The notes under the pieces were generated by a model. It saw nothing but the letters and a program-made list of their open reading frames with translations, searched no databases and had not been told where the DNA came from. DNA of 64,000 nucleotides from Cryptomeria japonica (lineage: Eukaryota > Streptophyta > Pinopsida > Cupressales > Cupressaceae): NCBI RefSeq assembly GCF_030272615.1, contig NC_081408.1, forward strand, positions 607,482,173 through 607,546,172, in the 5' to 3' direction. The number at the start of each line of letters is the position of its first letter. Position 1 is the first letter of the stretch. Of this stretch, positions 34,356 to 46,129 are shown in pieces. Position numbers and translations under genes: made by a program.

Positions 34356-35141
34356 TTTTAGGATTCCCAAAGATACTAAGAGGGGGGGTGAATCAGTATC
34401 TAACCAGTTTAAGGATTTAATTGATTCAAAACATGTAAAGCATGTCAATACAGTGTACCGATAAATCAAAAGTAATGCAGTAAACAAGAAAAACAATAAC
34501 CACATGAAGAGCACACCATAACATAGTAGTTTAATGAGAAAACCCAGTGTGGGAAAAACCTCGGTGGGATTTGTGACCCACAATATTCACTTACTGGCCA
34601 ATAAGGGAATATTACTGCTACAATAGGGGCCTGCACATGAAGGAAGGCCAAGTGCCTAGAGCTCACTGCTCAATTACAAAAGGAAGTCACACTGACTTAC
34701 AAAAATGGATTATAATAATCCAATGTCATGTACTACTTCAAAATAGCATTTTCTATGCCAGATCCAGTACCAGTTTTAGCTCTGCTACATACATAAACCC
34801 TTAACCTAAAATTTGCATATTAGGTCTGCATTATTTCGCCTATATTTCATTACCAAATGTTCTATAATGATTTCATACATGTATGAGTCATCTTACAACT
34901 TGCCATGTTGGCTTACAATGATTTTACAATTAATTATAAAATATATTACAAATAAAATTCCTGTTGGCATGGGTGCCGGTATCCTTTCTTTCACTATTGG
35001 TGTTCTGTGTGCTAGTGTAGAGTTTGTCATTGTCGGTGCCGGTATAATTGTCTTGCCAGTATCATATGATTGTAATATTGCCATCAATGAAAAAACCTTC
35101 AATCACCTACAATTTCTCATTGGAGTGTGCATTTGCCAACA
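34356..35141 (-). repeat. NA-2 5' LTR (786 bp)
   Basis: Pairs with 28528-29320. The terminal stem AGATACT (34371-34377) pairs with AGTATCT (34395-34401). It ends TTTGCCAACA, directly followed by the resumed NA-1 LTR. Confidence 0.9.
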
Positions 35142-35851
35142 GTATTTGTGACCCACAATATCAATTCACTTGCCATATGAAGAGATATTACAAAATATAA
35201 GGGGCCTGTGCTTGTAGGAAGACTTACAACCTAGAGAAAATTGTTCAATCACAAAAGGAGCCTCACTAACTACATATAAATCCAAACTACAATCCAAAGA
35301 AATGAGTGAACTACTAAGATAACATCTTTTATGCCAGAATGCAGTTCCAATTAAGCTATATCCATTCTAGTCTGAAACCCTAAACCCTTTACCGAAATAA
35401 CCCTTTACATTAATATCCTCACATACATGATCTCTCTGATGTATTTCATATCTCCTTCATTATTTCCTTCCAATTACATATTCACATGAAAATATCACAA
35501 ATGATCTAACCAACTGACCTATATACCCTATACAATTTATCATGCCTTATGTCGGCTTACAAAGATAATTACAATATCAATATACATGTTGGCTAGATAA
35601 TATAAACACATGAATATCAAAAATAGTTGTCGATGCTAGATCCAAAAGATGTCGGCCTCCAATACCTAAACCATGTTGGCCTATATTTCTGATAACTTGA
35701 GAATTCCTTCCATCATACTAGTGTCGATGTCGGTGCCGATGAAGTACCCATCGGTACACAACTGAACCAAAAAATAAAGCTGGAACAAGATACCATGTTG
35801 CCATCAATGACAACATAGTGAAACCAACCAATTGAGTGTCAATTGCCAACA
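35142..35851 (-). repeat. NA-1 5' LTR, outer fragment
   Basis: Continues the LTR begun at 28312-28527 after the NA-2 insertion and ends TTGCCAACA at 35851. Its last 164 bases match 9299-9471, the surviving part of the 3' LTR. The full LTR is about 0.92 kb. Bases 35852-35856 (AAACT) would be the right target duplication; its partner is outside the window. Confidence 0.85.
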
Positions 35852-36475
35852 AAACTGATTAGAGAAAATGTATAGCTCGATTTGATGTGATTAAACTGAA
35901 CAACTATTTGGATTGAGCATGTGATCACTATCAAAAAGACTCTTTAAACTACTGATTAGGTTTAAACTAATAACCAACTTGATGAGATGTGATGAAATTG
36001 ATTACTGTTAAGAGATAGATTCAGATAAAGACAATATGAGCTTGATTTCATTATTCTTTGATTAAAAAGATTTTCAACTTGACTTTAGATGAAGATTTTA
36101 AAAAATTCTCAACTTTTCAATGATGTAATCGTTGATAATGATGATGTAATGATGATGCTCCCTCAGGAGTGAAATTGAAAGATGGCAAGGTTACAATGAG
36201 TTTAGGCAATTTTGAAAGGTTAAAAATATTTAGCAATGATAATCTAAGCATGAAGATGTATTGGAGATTTAAGTTGAAATCATAATTGATTTGAGTGAAA
36301 AATGATGAGAAAAAGTGAGCTGAAGACTAAAGTACCAAGTGGTTAACATTGTGAGATTTTGACTAGAAAAATGATCTCTGATTTCAATTTCGATTTCGAA
36401 AATGGACTCAGGCTGGGTGATTTAACCAAGGGTATAAGTTTCAATCCATTGGAGCAAGTTGAAAAATTAGGGTTT

Positions 36476-36486
36476 TCTATATAAGG
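36476..36486 (+). promoter_or_regulatory. Candidate TATA box of the decayed PMD-like gene
   Basis: TCTATATAAGG, about 150 bases upstream of a splice donor and in the same orientation as the pseudogene. The flank 35852-36475 is AT-rich with no gene. Confidence 0.5.
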
Positions 36487-36633
36487 GGTGAAAAGGGTCA
36501 TTTTCATTTCATTTTCAATTTTCAAAGTTTAAAAATTTAAAAACCTTCTCTAGAGAAAAATGGCAATTCTTGAGCATACGCATTGATTGGAGCTACAAAG
36601 ATAACATAATCAACTTAGGAATTATCCCCTATG

Positions 36634-37096
36634 GTAAGTGATCGATCTTGAGCTTCTTAATTTCCAAATTTGTGAATTTTTTTATGAATTTCTCATTTAA
36701 ATTTTGTTTTAGCTTTTTGGCAGTCATTTTATCATACTGACATGTAGGGTTTGTCATATGAGTAACCACTAAATAATGTTTACTCATATAAAGTCATTTA
36801 TTTTGTCATTTTGTAGATACCCTTAGGTCGTACAAGACATTTCATTAGGGTATGTTTAGTCATTCTACATTTTGTAGTGACTCATATCATAGAGTTTACT
36901 TGTACTGTTCATAATGTTTACTCATACGATTTTATGCCCCTCTATGTTTACTCATTTCAAAAATAGTGAACCTTTTTTATCTTTGAAACTTGAAATTTTG
37001 ATTTCCATGATTGAGTAGTTGGATTCATGGGCACTTTTGACAGCCATCTAACTCAATTTTTATTGCGTACTGATGAGTTTTCATTCAATTTTGCAG
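36634..37096 (+). other. Predicted leader intron of the PMD-like gene
   Basis: Donor ATG|GTAAGTG at 36634 and acceptor TTTTGCAG at 37096 enclose 463 AT-rich bases with a T-rich 3' part. It lies between the TATA box and the first coding ATG at 37142, so it would be a 5'-untranslated-region intron. Confidence 0.5.
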
Positions 37097-37141
37097 GTTA
37101 GCTTGTCAGACATATAGGTTTGGTGTACCTATACGTTGACC

Positions 37142-38924
37142 ATGAGATTAGTTAGACAACTCTTAGATGCTCAGATGGCTCATATTGAGGCATGTGGTTT
37201 TGGACACTTGTTATAGATGCCAGATATTTGTGTGAATCACGGATTACTGAGTTCATTAGTGGAGAGATTTCATTCAGAGCATAACACATTTCACTTGCTT
37301 ACCGGGGAGATGACTATTATTCCCGAGGATGTATACAGGATTCTAAGGATTCCCTTTTCAGGTAGCAAGGTAGATTAGGATTCATCTTCGCAAGTGGACA
37401 TCACAAAATTATGCAAGGTCTTCCAGGATGTCAGTCTAATAGTCTGATCCATTTCATGGGATGACTTGATGAGAAGATATGGAGGGATATTTCCCATTAT
37501 GTGTGTGCTAGTTGGGTTGATAAGATGATTTGTTATGCTGGATAGAGGTCACCGGTGATTCTTGTGTGGCTAGGGTAAGATTTTGGAGATTATAATGGCT
37601 CAGCCTAGGAGATTAGGTTGGGAATCTTGCTTGCTAGCACACATGTACCATGAGATGCAAAGATAATGGTTGCAGGAGTTCTTATTTTGTAGATATGGGC
37701 ATGGGAGCATATCCCATTTTGTAGGCCAATGGTTGATGATTCGAGGGAGGCACATCAGCCCATTGTGTGCCAATATTTAGGTTACTTGATGCATCCCCAC
37801 CTGGGCAAGATAGGTTTATGGAGATGTCAGCCGGATGATCTGATTGTGGTTGTCTAGAGGTTGTACAGGGGTTAGATGAGTGGGATGACTGGAGGTGTGA
37901 GAGGAGATTGATGTTCATGACACGCACACTCATTGGGAGTTTACAGATGGTGATTGAGTAGTTTGTTGTTAGTCAGGTGATGAGGCATTATAGGTGAATG
38001 CAAGGTATATCTCAAGAGTTTACTGCTAATGCTTGGTTTAGGGATGAGGAGAGGAAGGGATGGGGCCTGAATTTATTGCATGCTTTAGAAGTATAGGAGA
38101 TGATAGGCCTCCAGCCACAATGTTGGGATTACCTAGGGGATATTGTTGATGCGAGGATGACCCTAGAGTACAAAGATGATTCTTTGAGACATCCATTCCC
38201 ACGGTTCACAGACCAAGGAGAGAGAGCACCTTGGATTGATGAGGGTAGAAAGGACACATCAACATAGGCACAAGGACTAGTTTAGGTATAGGGATAGGTT
38301 TAGACATAGGGACAAACAGAAGATCCACCGAGGCAAACATGAGGTAATCCTGGTGCGAGCAATAATAGGGCACTAGTGACTAGGCAACACTAGAGGATGG
38401 GAGAGGGTGGCTCATTAGGTACAATCAGAGGTGAGGGAGGTGGAGCTCTGGGTGTAGAGACTAGAGGTGACATTGGTGGTGAGGGGAGATGGGAGAGAGA
38501 GAGCTGCCCCTCGACAAGTGTGATAGTAGAGAGATGAGTTGGCTAAGGCAGGAGAGGAGGAGATACCTCAGGATCAGACACCAGTAGAGATGATCTGCAC
38601 AATGAGAGGGAGAGTGAGGACTCTCCAAAAATAGCTAGCATTCGTGCAAACTCAGATAGAAGAGTGGGATCGACAGATCATGGAGAGAGATCAACCATTG
38701 TAGAGTATGAGAGTAGAGCGTGATAGCCTCCACCATGAGGTTGTACACCAGACAAGCAAGGTGGCATATTATGTGGAAGCTTATAGTGTAGTGGTGCTAG
38801 TAGATAGGAAGGTTAAGCCTTATTCATAGTATATGGCTCGGTCAGAGGGAGCTAGGGCACCTAGATAGGATGATGCCCCTATTCAGCAGCCACCTCCTCC
38901 TCCTCCAGGTGATGAGGGAGAGTA
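37142..38924 (+). pseudogene. Decayed gene resembling plant mobile domain (PMD) proteins
   Basis: From ATG 37142 one frame can be followed to about 37690 through several in-frame stops. It contains FHLLTGEMTIIPEDVYRIL, the typical start of the plant mobile domain, then GWESCLLAHMYHEM. Later fragments (about 37990-38280) include GWGLNLLHALEV, DYLGDIVDARM and HPFPRF, also found in PMD-like plant proteins. A Pro-rich tail (PPPPPPGDEGE) ends at TAG 38922-38924. PMD proteins occur both as transposon-encoded proteins and as host genes for silencing or meristem maintenance. Which applies here is unclear; no LTRs or terminal repeats were found around it. Nonfunctional. Confidence 0.55.
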
Positions 38925-39615
38925 GAAGAGTTATATTTTTAGATGTCTCCCAGATTTTGTACCTCATTTTTGTACTTGATATATTTCTTGCTTCGATAGA
39001 CATTGTATATGACATTTTATATCATTTGTACCCTTTGATATTGATATTTTGATGAGAGATATATGACACATGATTCAATCTTATTGTTCTTGTTTTGTTG
39101 ATATGAGATAATTTATGAGATTTGTTTCTATATTCTTTTGTTCTATATGAATGCATTTGTTTTTAGTATGTATGTATGTAATGTAGATGAATATGGGTGT
39201 TTTTGTTTCTTTTTCATTTGAAAAGAAATGATTCAATGAGTGAAAATGATGAGCTAATAATGCAAATTTTTATTTTGTTGTTTTTCATGCAATAGCATGA
39301 ATGTGAATGAATGTGGAATGAACTTATGGATCTATATGATATGCTCATGTATGTAGCTAACATCTCATGTAGGATTTGTGATTTCAATACACAGGTACTT
39401 GATTGTGTTGATGATGATGATATAGTTGACCACTTGGTAGAGAAATGATGGTTGTTTCAAAGTTAGGCTCTCATTCAAAGAACAAAGAGAGAGATTGCAT
39501 TCTGCTGAAATCACTTGTAATGCACAAAATTAAGAATGAATGCAACCTAAAACCTAGTCACTGGATTTTAAGTTTCTTTTTATCATCACTGATTATTTTA
39601 TAATGTCAGAAATAG
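38925..39615. other. AT-rich tail of the PMD-like relic, no gene seen
   Basis: Low-complexity AT-rich sequence including a TATG-type microsatellite near 39165-39180. No supported feature; part may be the 3' untranslated region of the relic. Confidence 0.4.
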
Positions 39616-39724
39616 ACATAAGCATCAAGGCACGAAGAACCAGGATGACCTAAATGTCACGTCCCTTTTAATATATCAAGCCAACATAAGCATCAAGGCA
39701 TAAAGAGCCAGGATGACCTTAATG
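39616..39724 (+). repeat. Imperfect 41-bp direct repeat
   Basis: Copies at 39616-39656 and 39684-39724 share ACATAAGCATCAAGGCA, then CCAGGATGACC, and end AATG. They differ at only a few positions. Period 68 bp. Origin unknown. Confidence 0.7.
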
Positions 39725-39746
39725 CTACCTGTGTTGGTTCCCAAAA

Positions 39747-39953
39747 ATGGGTTTACACTACCACAAGGTAGAGAACAAGTTGATTCCTCTAAATATCTAT
39801 GGAAAGCCACTTCCAACTATCAATATCCCTCAAGCTTGGACTAAATATGACAAGGATCCAAGATCCTTCTACACTTTGGGCTTTGCAAAACCCGAGAGGG
39901 TAATCCGTTTAGTGAACCTCCTGATTTATGCACCACACTCAGGAAATTACTAA
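39747..39953 (+). CDS. Short hypothetical reading frame, possibly a relic
   Basis: A 68-codon frame containing PLNIYGKPLPTINIPQAW and GFAKPERVIRLVNLLI, with ordinary amino-acid composition. The same frame can be read on with isolated stops for about 90 more bases. That hints at a longer ancestral gene, but I recognise no family. It may belong to an old retroelement. Confidence 0.25.
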   Translation: MGLHYHKVENKLIPLNIYGKPLPTINIPQAWTKYDKDPRSFYTLGFAKPERVIRLVNLLIYAPHSGNY

Positions 39954-42864
39954 AAACAAAGAAGATTATCTCATAAAAGGGCTTGACAAAAAGGGAGAAT
40001 GCTCAAGGATTGAAAATCCTTTAGTGATCGTCGACCTTAAGCTGGAGCATGGGATGTGTGGGATAACTCAGAAAATACATGAAAACTTATCAATGATGTT
40101 CTGATATTTAAAAGATTTGTAGTGATTCATCAATAAAATCAACAGAAGGTTGATTAATAAAGTCAGTTACAAGAAGTGATTAGTGCCTTGCTCCATTGGG
40201 CATCTAAAGATATGAAACATAAACTAAAAATGTGACAAAATTTCATCTAATAGTATAATATCTAAGATAATACTGCCTTACAGTATATCTCATTTGTAAT
40301 CCCAACCCAAACTACTTGTCTAAAAATCCTTGCATAAGACCTTTCATTCTGCAACTCTATTTAAGTAGTTTAATTGACCCCTTGAGTTGAAGCATAAACA
40401 AAAAGTTGCATACATCATAACAATGCACTGAATAAAATAAACCCTTGGTTGATTTCATTCAAAAATTGATAGAATCATTAAATTGAGAGAAAAGAGATAG
40501 AATTCTATTTTATTTGAATAAAAATACTACTTCTATCACAAGATGAAATTTACATATAACTCCTTCAAGAACCTGTGCAAGGCTTGACATGAAAACATTT
40601 CTTTATTTGCTCTATAAAAGACTTTACAACTTTCTCACTTCACCTAGACTCACTACTGGAAACAAACAAGGAAAAACCCAAGGAACAAGAAAAATTTGAA
40701 CCTACAAGAGACTTCCCAAAAATCTGAACCCGTCTTATGGCCTTGATTTCCCTTTTTATAGAAGAAAGGGGAGCAACAAGCTTTAGGCCAATAGACACAT
40801 ATCAGCAATAGACTTACTCTCAGCAATTAGGCCTAAAATTCCATATGCTATTCTGTTACAACAATATTTCATATCCATGTGCTGACACCCGTGAATCAAT
40901 ATCTTCAACTGGAAATTGGTAGAATAAAAACCACTTGAGCCATATCATTATCGCCCTGACACCTTCAAATGGAGTGTGAGATGTTACAATTCTATCCTAC
41001 GAAGCATTTCCCTTCTTGAAAAGGAAATCGGGTCCTGGCAAGAAGAAAAGTCACCTCCAAAATAGAAGAGGTCCTCAAGCCTTCATGCCTAGGATCAAAA
41101 AGAGTGGAAACACAATATGCTGGGGAGGGGTCACCACTTCCATGTAGTCATAGCGATGATTGGCTACCACACCCCACCCAAACAAATTCCTTTTTCATGC
41201 CTCTGTTGGCTCCTTCATCGAACCCCCTATTGTCAAGTGATAGAGTAGAGGAAGAGGCTATGTCATGTGTGGCCTTTCTTCATAAGAAAAAGATTTCACG
41301 CCCCCTCTAGCAATTCTCCCCACTTATAGCAATCCTCCCCACTTTCACAACCCCTCTGACAATAAACATATTCACACAGGATAGAAAACATCCATCCAAT
41401 ATCACAAAGCATACAACAACTCCATTTACGACCTTGCTCAAACATCATTTTCTTTGTAGAAGAAATAACTACTCTCAGAAAATAAAAAAGGCTTCAATTT
41501 TATCCTGCCAATTAATTCACCACCTTATTATATTTATAGTCAAAATACTTCATCTAATGGTGCTCATTCACATGAAAAAATCCTCACTCCAGTTCTTTCA
41601 ATTCAACCTGCCAGCTATGGACTCTAGAAATCATGCCTATCACATCCACTATATTTTTCCTACCAAGGTTCATCTTGTGTGAACAATTTTGTTATAATTT
41701 TATTCTTCCATGAGTATACATTTTTTTCTTCAAAACCCCTATTAACAGACGATCTTTGAATTTGTTAGGGACCGCATGAACCATCATATCTGAACCTGAA
41801 GCTTATCCCAATCCTTTCACACCTCTGAGATATCATCAATTTTGCTATCTACTCTGAGTCCACAAGTCTGCATCATTCTCATCACATCTTTCCCATGTTG
41901 GATACAACCAATACCTTTAATGATCCTTTGAAAAAAAATCAATTTGAAATTCAGCCGTAGATCCTACCCAGCCTAGTAGATCAAATGATCATTAATGGTT
42001 AATGTGGCCATTTACCTTCCATTGATGCTTGCGAACCCATAAAAAATTTGACAAATCAATGCCATATCATCTCTTATCCCAATGATGTCAGCGGCCCCAC
42101 CTCAGTCTTTCTAGTTATCCTAGGACACATGGCATCATATGATGATGTCACGGTCCATAACCTTCTTGCAACTTCTATTCCATGGATACAAGGGCCATCA
42201 AATATGTTCGTACTTTACCATTTCAACATAGCACCTGCTAACCTTTTCACATTTAAAAATCGGGCACCTTTTCACTTAGAACATAGCATCACTGTCCATT
42301 TGTAACATGTGCCAATTGATAGGGCCGTCGGTAAATTGATCTATACTGCTTGAGAACTGGTAACATAAAGTTTTGAAAAGTTAGACCACCATCTTGCCTC
42401 TCTCTACCAAAGGAATGTGGTATCATCTCGTGATGTTGTGATCTCTATCTCCCCTAAACTTTCAACCATGGGGAAGTGCAGATCATTAGATCTAACCTGC
42501 CTTTATCAACTGGCCGAAATACTTAGAATTTTGGACTTACAAAAATTATGGGAGCGGGCACAAATATTAGAAAGGACCGACTATAGGGAATATTTTGTGC
42601 AACCTAGGAAAATTATTAGATAAACTAGTTGAACATAACTTAGCTCTTAGAAAATAAAATGGCCTCGCCAATGGTAACCAACCCTTGGCTCAAATGGAAA
42701 AGGTAACAACGGAACATAACAATGTTATGGATTTTTCTCTTTACAAGGCCTAGTCGAATATTTCACAAACCCTAGATCCTAAACCTTGAAAGCTTAGACT
42801 TTGCACTTTAAGAGAGGACAATAAAACCAGAATGATCAATATTTTAGCTAAAAAAAGAAAATTA
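39954..42864. other. About 2.9 kb with no supportable gene
   Basis: AT-rich sequence with only short, compositionally unremarkable open frames on both strands. A stretch near 40985-41045 (TTACAATTCTATCC, then CTTCTTGAAAAGGAAATCGG) resembles the sequence around polypurine tracts of some gypsy elements, but no LTR pair could be found. Probably old decayed transposon DNA. Confidence 0.4.
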
Positions 42865-45157
42865 TTGTGCAATCATTTTTAGGGCTATCAGTGGCTCTTG
42901 TTGGGGACATTCATTTCATAGAAATAAGGCGAGAAACCAAAATCTTTGGTGAAGAAGACCAATTTGCAGAGAAGACCAAAAAAAAAAAATCTACTCGGAC
43001 AGGGCAACTCAATAGAAATAAACTATACTACCAAAGAAACCTAACTAATGTTCATGGATAACAACTACTTTAATAAAATTAGAGCCTCAAAAATTGTCCA
43101 TGAACAGGAAATTCAAGATGGAGTTATTAATCATCTGATTGTGCGAAGAGTTAGAAAAATTACTCTACCCCAAGTTTCTTGTGGCCTATAGGTCAAACCA
43201 CATATGATGGACCAATGCCATCTGTTAATATCAACCAATTTTTCCCTTTATCATAAACATGGTTCTCTTTTGAATGCACCAAGAACAATTTAATAACACA
43301 ACTAGAATGCCATTTTCCAAACTTGTTGGCCCCTTTTGTCCAGCTACTATGCTTAATATTATCATTGCACTTACTATAGAAATTGTGAAACTTATGCAAT
43401 GATTTAAAATATTGGTCACCTTGTAATATATATGTGTTGTATTGAATATCACATACACCCTGACTGACACTAATATCATACCTTGTAAAAACATCATTCA
43501 GCTGAAAAAGGAAAATCTCATATTCTGGCACATGGCTGAGAAAACAAGTTTCTTTTAAAACATCAGTCTGCTTATTGAAAAGGGAATTCACGAAAGAATC
43601 AACTCTCTTACCAAACATAACACAAAAACTATTATCAATAGGAGAAAAAGAACAAACATAATCCTTTCATGTAACTACAAATCATCAAACTCAAAAAAAA
43701 CTTCAACCTCCTACTCTGAATCCCATTTGATATCAACAATGTCAACAACAAAGAGAAGCTCATCATTATTTTTTAACATCAATTTAGGTATCACATCTTT
43801 GTCCTGATAATTTTCTATTGCAAAAGTTGATGAAATAGTGTCCAGACTCTCAATTGTTTCTTCATACAAAGGGTTAAGGACAATATGAAAACCTTTCTCA
43901 AAAACATTATAGAAAAGCACTAACTTGTCCCTATCCCAATCCTCATCATACAATGCATTAAAATTTTCACTAAAACCACTGCTGATTTTAATTTCACATT
44001 CATCATGAATCAAGGAATTACAGTCTAAACTAGAACAACACCTAGCAATATAATCCTCACAGTACAAGTGTTCCATGTCATGATCTTCATAGGATTCAAC
44101 AAAGTCATCATAACCATTTTGATCCTTTTGAACTACATTCTTCTCGAACATACAAGCCAATTCTGAGACATTTTGGTGATGAGAATAGCGAAATATAGTA
44201 TGATCCTCAGTACTAAAATTGGCGTGTAGTGGGACAACTTCATTAGTACACATCATGTAGCTTTCTATCTCAATAGTATCATCAACTAAAATTGGTGTCA
44301 TCTTATTATTCAAGTGTTCATCATCACACATAATTGATTTATGTGAAAATGAATAAACGTCATCAGAATCTTTCACACCAATGCTATTTTCATCAAATAT
44401 ATAACTTTTTGATTCCTCTTCATATAATCTATTAGATTTATCTGAACCATAAGACTACAAAAAGACCTTTTGTGTACTATCCTCATTGGAAACACTAATA
44501 CTGCTATCACATGGTAAAGTGACTGACATTATCTTTGTTTTTGTATCAATTATGTCATATAATTCCTCATCAACCTTCTTTTCAATAGTATGATGAATAA
44601 CCACTATTTGGGACAAGTTCTCCTTACTCATACTTTTGTTCAAAATATTTTTTATAATAGGGTTAATGTGATCAATGGGGATGTAGATACTTTGACATTG
44701 ATCTTTATCTTTTGCCTCATGCCTCTCTTTGACATCTAATGTCTTGGGATAGCATACCCTTGTAGATAGATAACCCTTAGGGATTCCATACTACAAGTTG
44801 TTCTCAATGTCCATTGCTATCCTATAAGCCCAATGCAAGGTTTTGAGATCCTTGTGTCTCAGGAAATAACTCTCTTCCTCATCAAATGCAGTCAAATAAA
44901 CAACTAAACATACTACACCATTTGGTCTATAACTTCTAGGAATGTCATCCAATATTCTAACAAACTTCAGTTAAACTCATCTTCTTCTTTTTGAATACCC
45001 ATGAACCTTTTTCATAACTAAACTTGGACTAATTAACCTTAGGCAAAGCATATTTTTCAACCATCTTTGTCTTCACCTTAGGTGAAGCAGTTTTCTCATT
45101 AGGTTTTACAACCTCAGCTTTATCCTTTGTCTTGTGCAATCATTTTTAGGGCTATCA
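42865..45157 (+). repeat. Perfect 26-bp direct repeat bracketing a gag-like relic
   Basis: Copies at 42865-42890 and 45132-45157 are identical over 26 bases (start TTGTGCAATC, end GGGCTATCA). They lie 2267 bp apart in the same orientation; flanking bases differ on both sides. The segment between them contains the minus-strand gag-like relic. Confidence 0.85.
43193..45131 (-). pseudogene. Gag-like relic with long acidic region
   Basis: From about 45010 down, one frame reads through a few stops to 43711. The start resembles the end of a Ty3/gypsy Gag core (YFLRHKDLKTLHWAYRIAMDIENNL). It is followed by more than 300 residues rich in Asp, Glu, Ser and Asn (43711-44643). A further 141-codon frame, shifted, is at 43193-43618 (VFTRYDISVSQGVCD). 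No protease or polymerase follows. I infer a gypsy Gag plus spacer from an old element; the acidic part matches nothing I recognise. Confidence 0.5.
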
Positions 45158-46129
45158 ACCTACATGAAAACACACCAGACAAAACAGGAGTTCCTTCCTT
45201 GTTATATGCAATATTGATTATCTTGTCTGCAATGACCCTTGTATCATTCATATCCTAGGACAAATTAAGCATGTATACAGATTACATGATAAAGAAAGTT
45301 ACTCAAAACTGATAAGGAAATAATGTCAACCTCCCGTAGCATACAAATAAATAGAATCGAGGTATGTGTGGTTATTTCACCTTGATGTGAAGGCACTTAT
45401 CACAAACAATCAACTTATGAGATGTTTTCAAATCATCAAAATCATTCCTACAAGTAGAAAACAAAGAAAAGCATTATGCCCCCAATCCTTTCTCCTCTTA
45501 GTCAAGATAGACTTCCTCAAGTTATTGAGAGGGAATAATAATAAAAACTAAGTTAAAAGACAACATTCAAAGAAAATTTCAATCAGAGTGCAAATAGTTT
45601 TCAGTGTTCTTGCTTTGTGTGTTTATTCAGTGGTAGAACTCAATAGGGGATAGGAGACAAGTGTCTGACTCAGGTTGGATGACCTGGTATGATCGACAGA
45701 AAGATGAGCTAGTTGAACTACTTAGAATATTTAAATTGATCAATTGATTACCCTAAGACTAGGATATTGATTGATTTCAAGCCATGAGGGTTCCAAGAAG
45801 AACCAAGGTGTCATAGAAGCGATTGAAGGATATATACAAGCTAAAGCAAATATGCAAAAAAGTGGGAAATAAATCAGGAAATGCCAAATTTACATTGATA
45901 GATGGAGCACATGAGTCGAAGAGGTGCCTATTTACCAGGTTTTCACCTGTTTGGAAAAGATTCTTTCTTTCATTTTTTACTACCAAGGTGCCTGTTTACC
46001 AGGTATTTACCAAATCATTTTTCTTTGATTTTTTGATTTTTTTCTTCTTTTTTTTTCTCTTTCCTTTAGGACTTTTTTTTATTTTTACAACTTCTTCAAG
46101 ACTTTTTAGCTATGTAGATTGCTAGAACA
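45158..46129. other. Possible 3' untranslated region of Tat-2, no gene seen
   Basis: AT-rich, with a T-rich run at about 46030-46085. A 26-bp imperfect direct repeat lies at 45922-45947 and 45986-46011 (AGGTGCCT, then TTTACCAGGT). It lies beyond the end of Tat-2 integrase, but no LTR end could be found, so Tat-2's 3' LTR seems lost or too diverged. Confidence 0.4.

Larger units (their letters stand above)
28528..35141 (-). mobile_element. NA-2: best preserved non-autonomous two-ORF LTR element
   Basis: LTRs at 28528-29320 and 34356-35141; over 112 aligned bases from the poly-G tract I count six differences. Polypurine tract at 29321, primer site 34342-34353 with two mismatches. The 5.0-kb interior holds only ORF1 (33212-34284) and ORF2 (29786-32876); I see no polymerase motif. 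It is inserted in NA-1's 5' LTR with flanks GTGTT (28523-28527) and GTATT (35142-35146). Deleting it restores the NA-1 LTR reading GGTATTTGTGACCCAC, a phrase other LTRs here also carry in similar form. Confidence 0.88.

Noticed and set aside
40985-41045. Possible polypurine/LTR junction of another gypsy element
   Set aside because: No matching second LTR or primer site could be found, so no boundaries can be supported.
41104-41310. 68-codon plus-strand frame
   Set aside because: Unremarkable composition and no homology I recognise.
42048-42305. 85-codon plus-strand frame
   Set aside because: No family resemblance, no continuation with isolated stops, no neighbouring signals; within chance expectation for this AT-rich stretch.
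45922-46011. 26-bp imperfect repeat as a possible LTR end of Tat-2
   Set aside because: Period only 64 bp and no TG...CA ends; treated as a local duplication.
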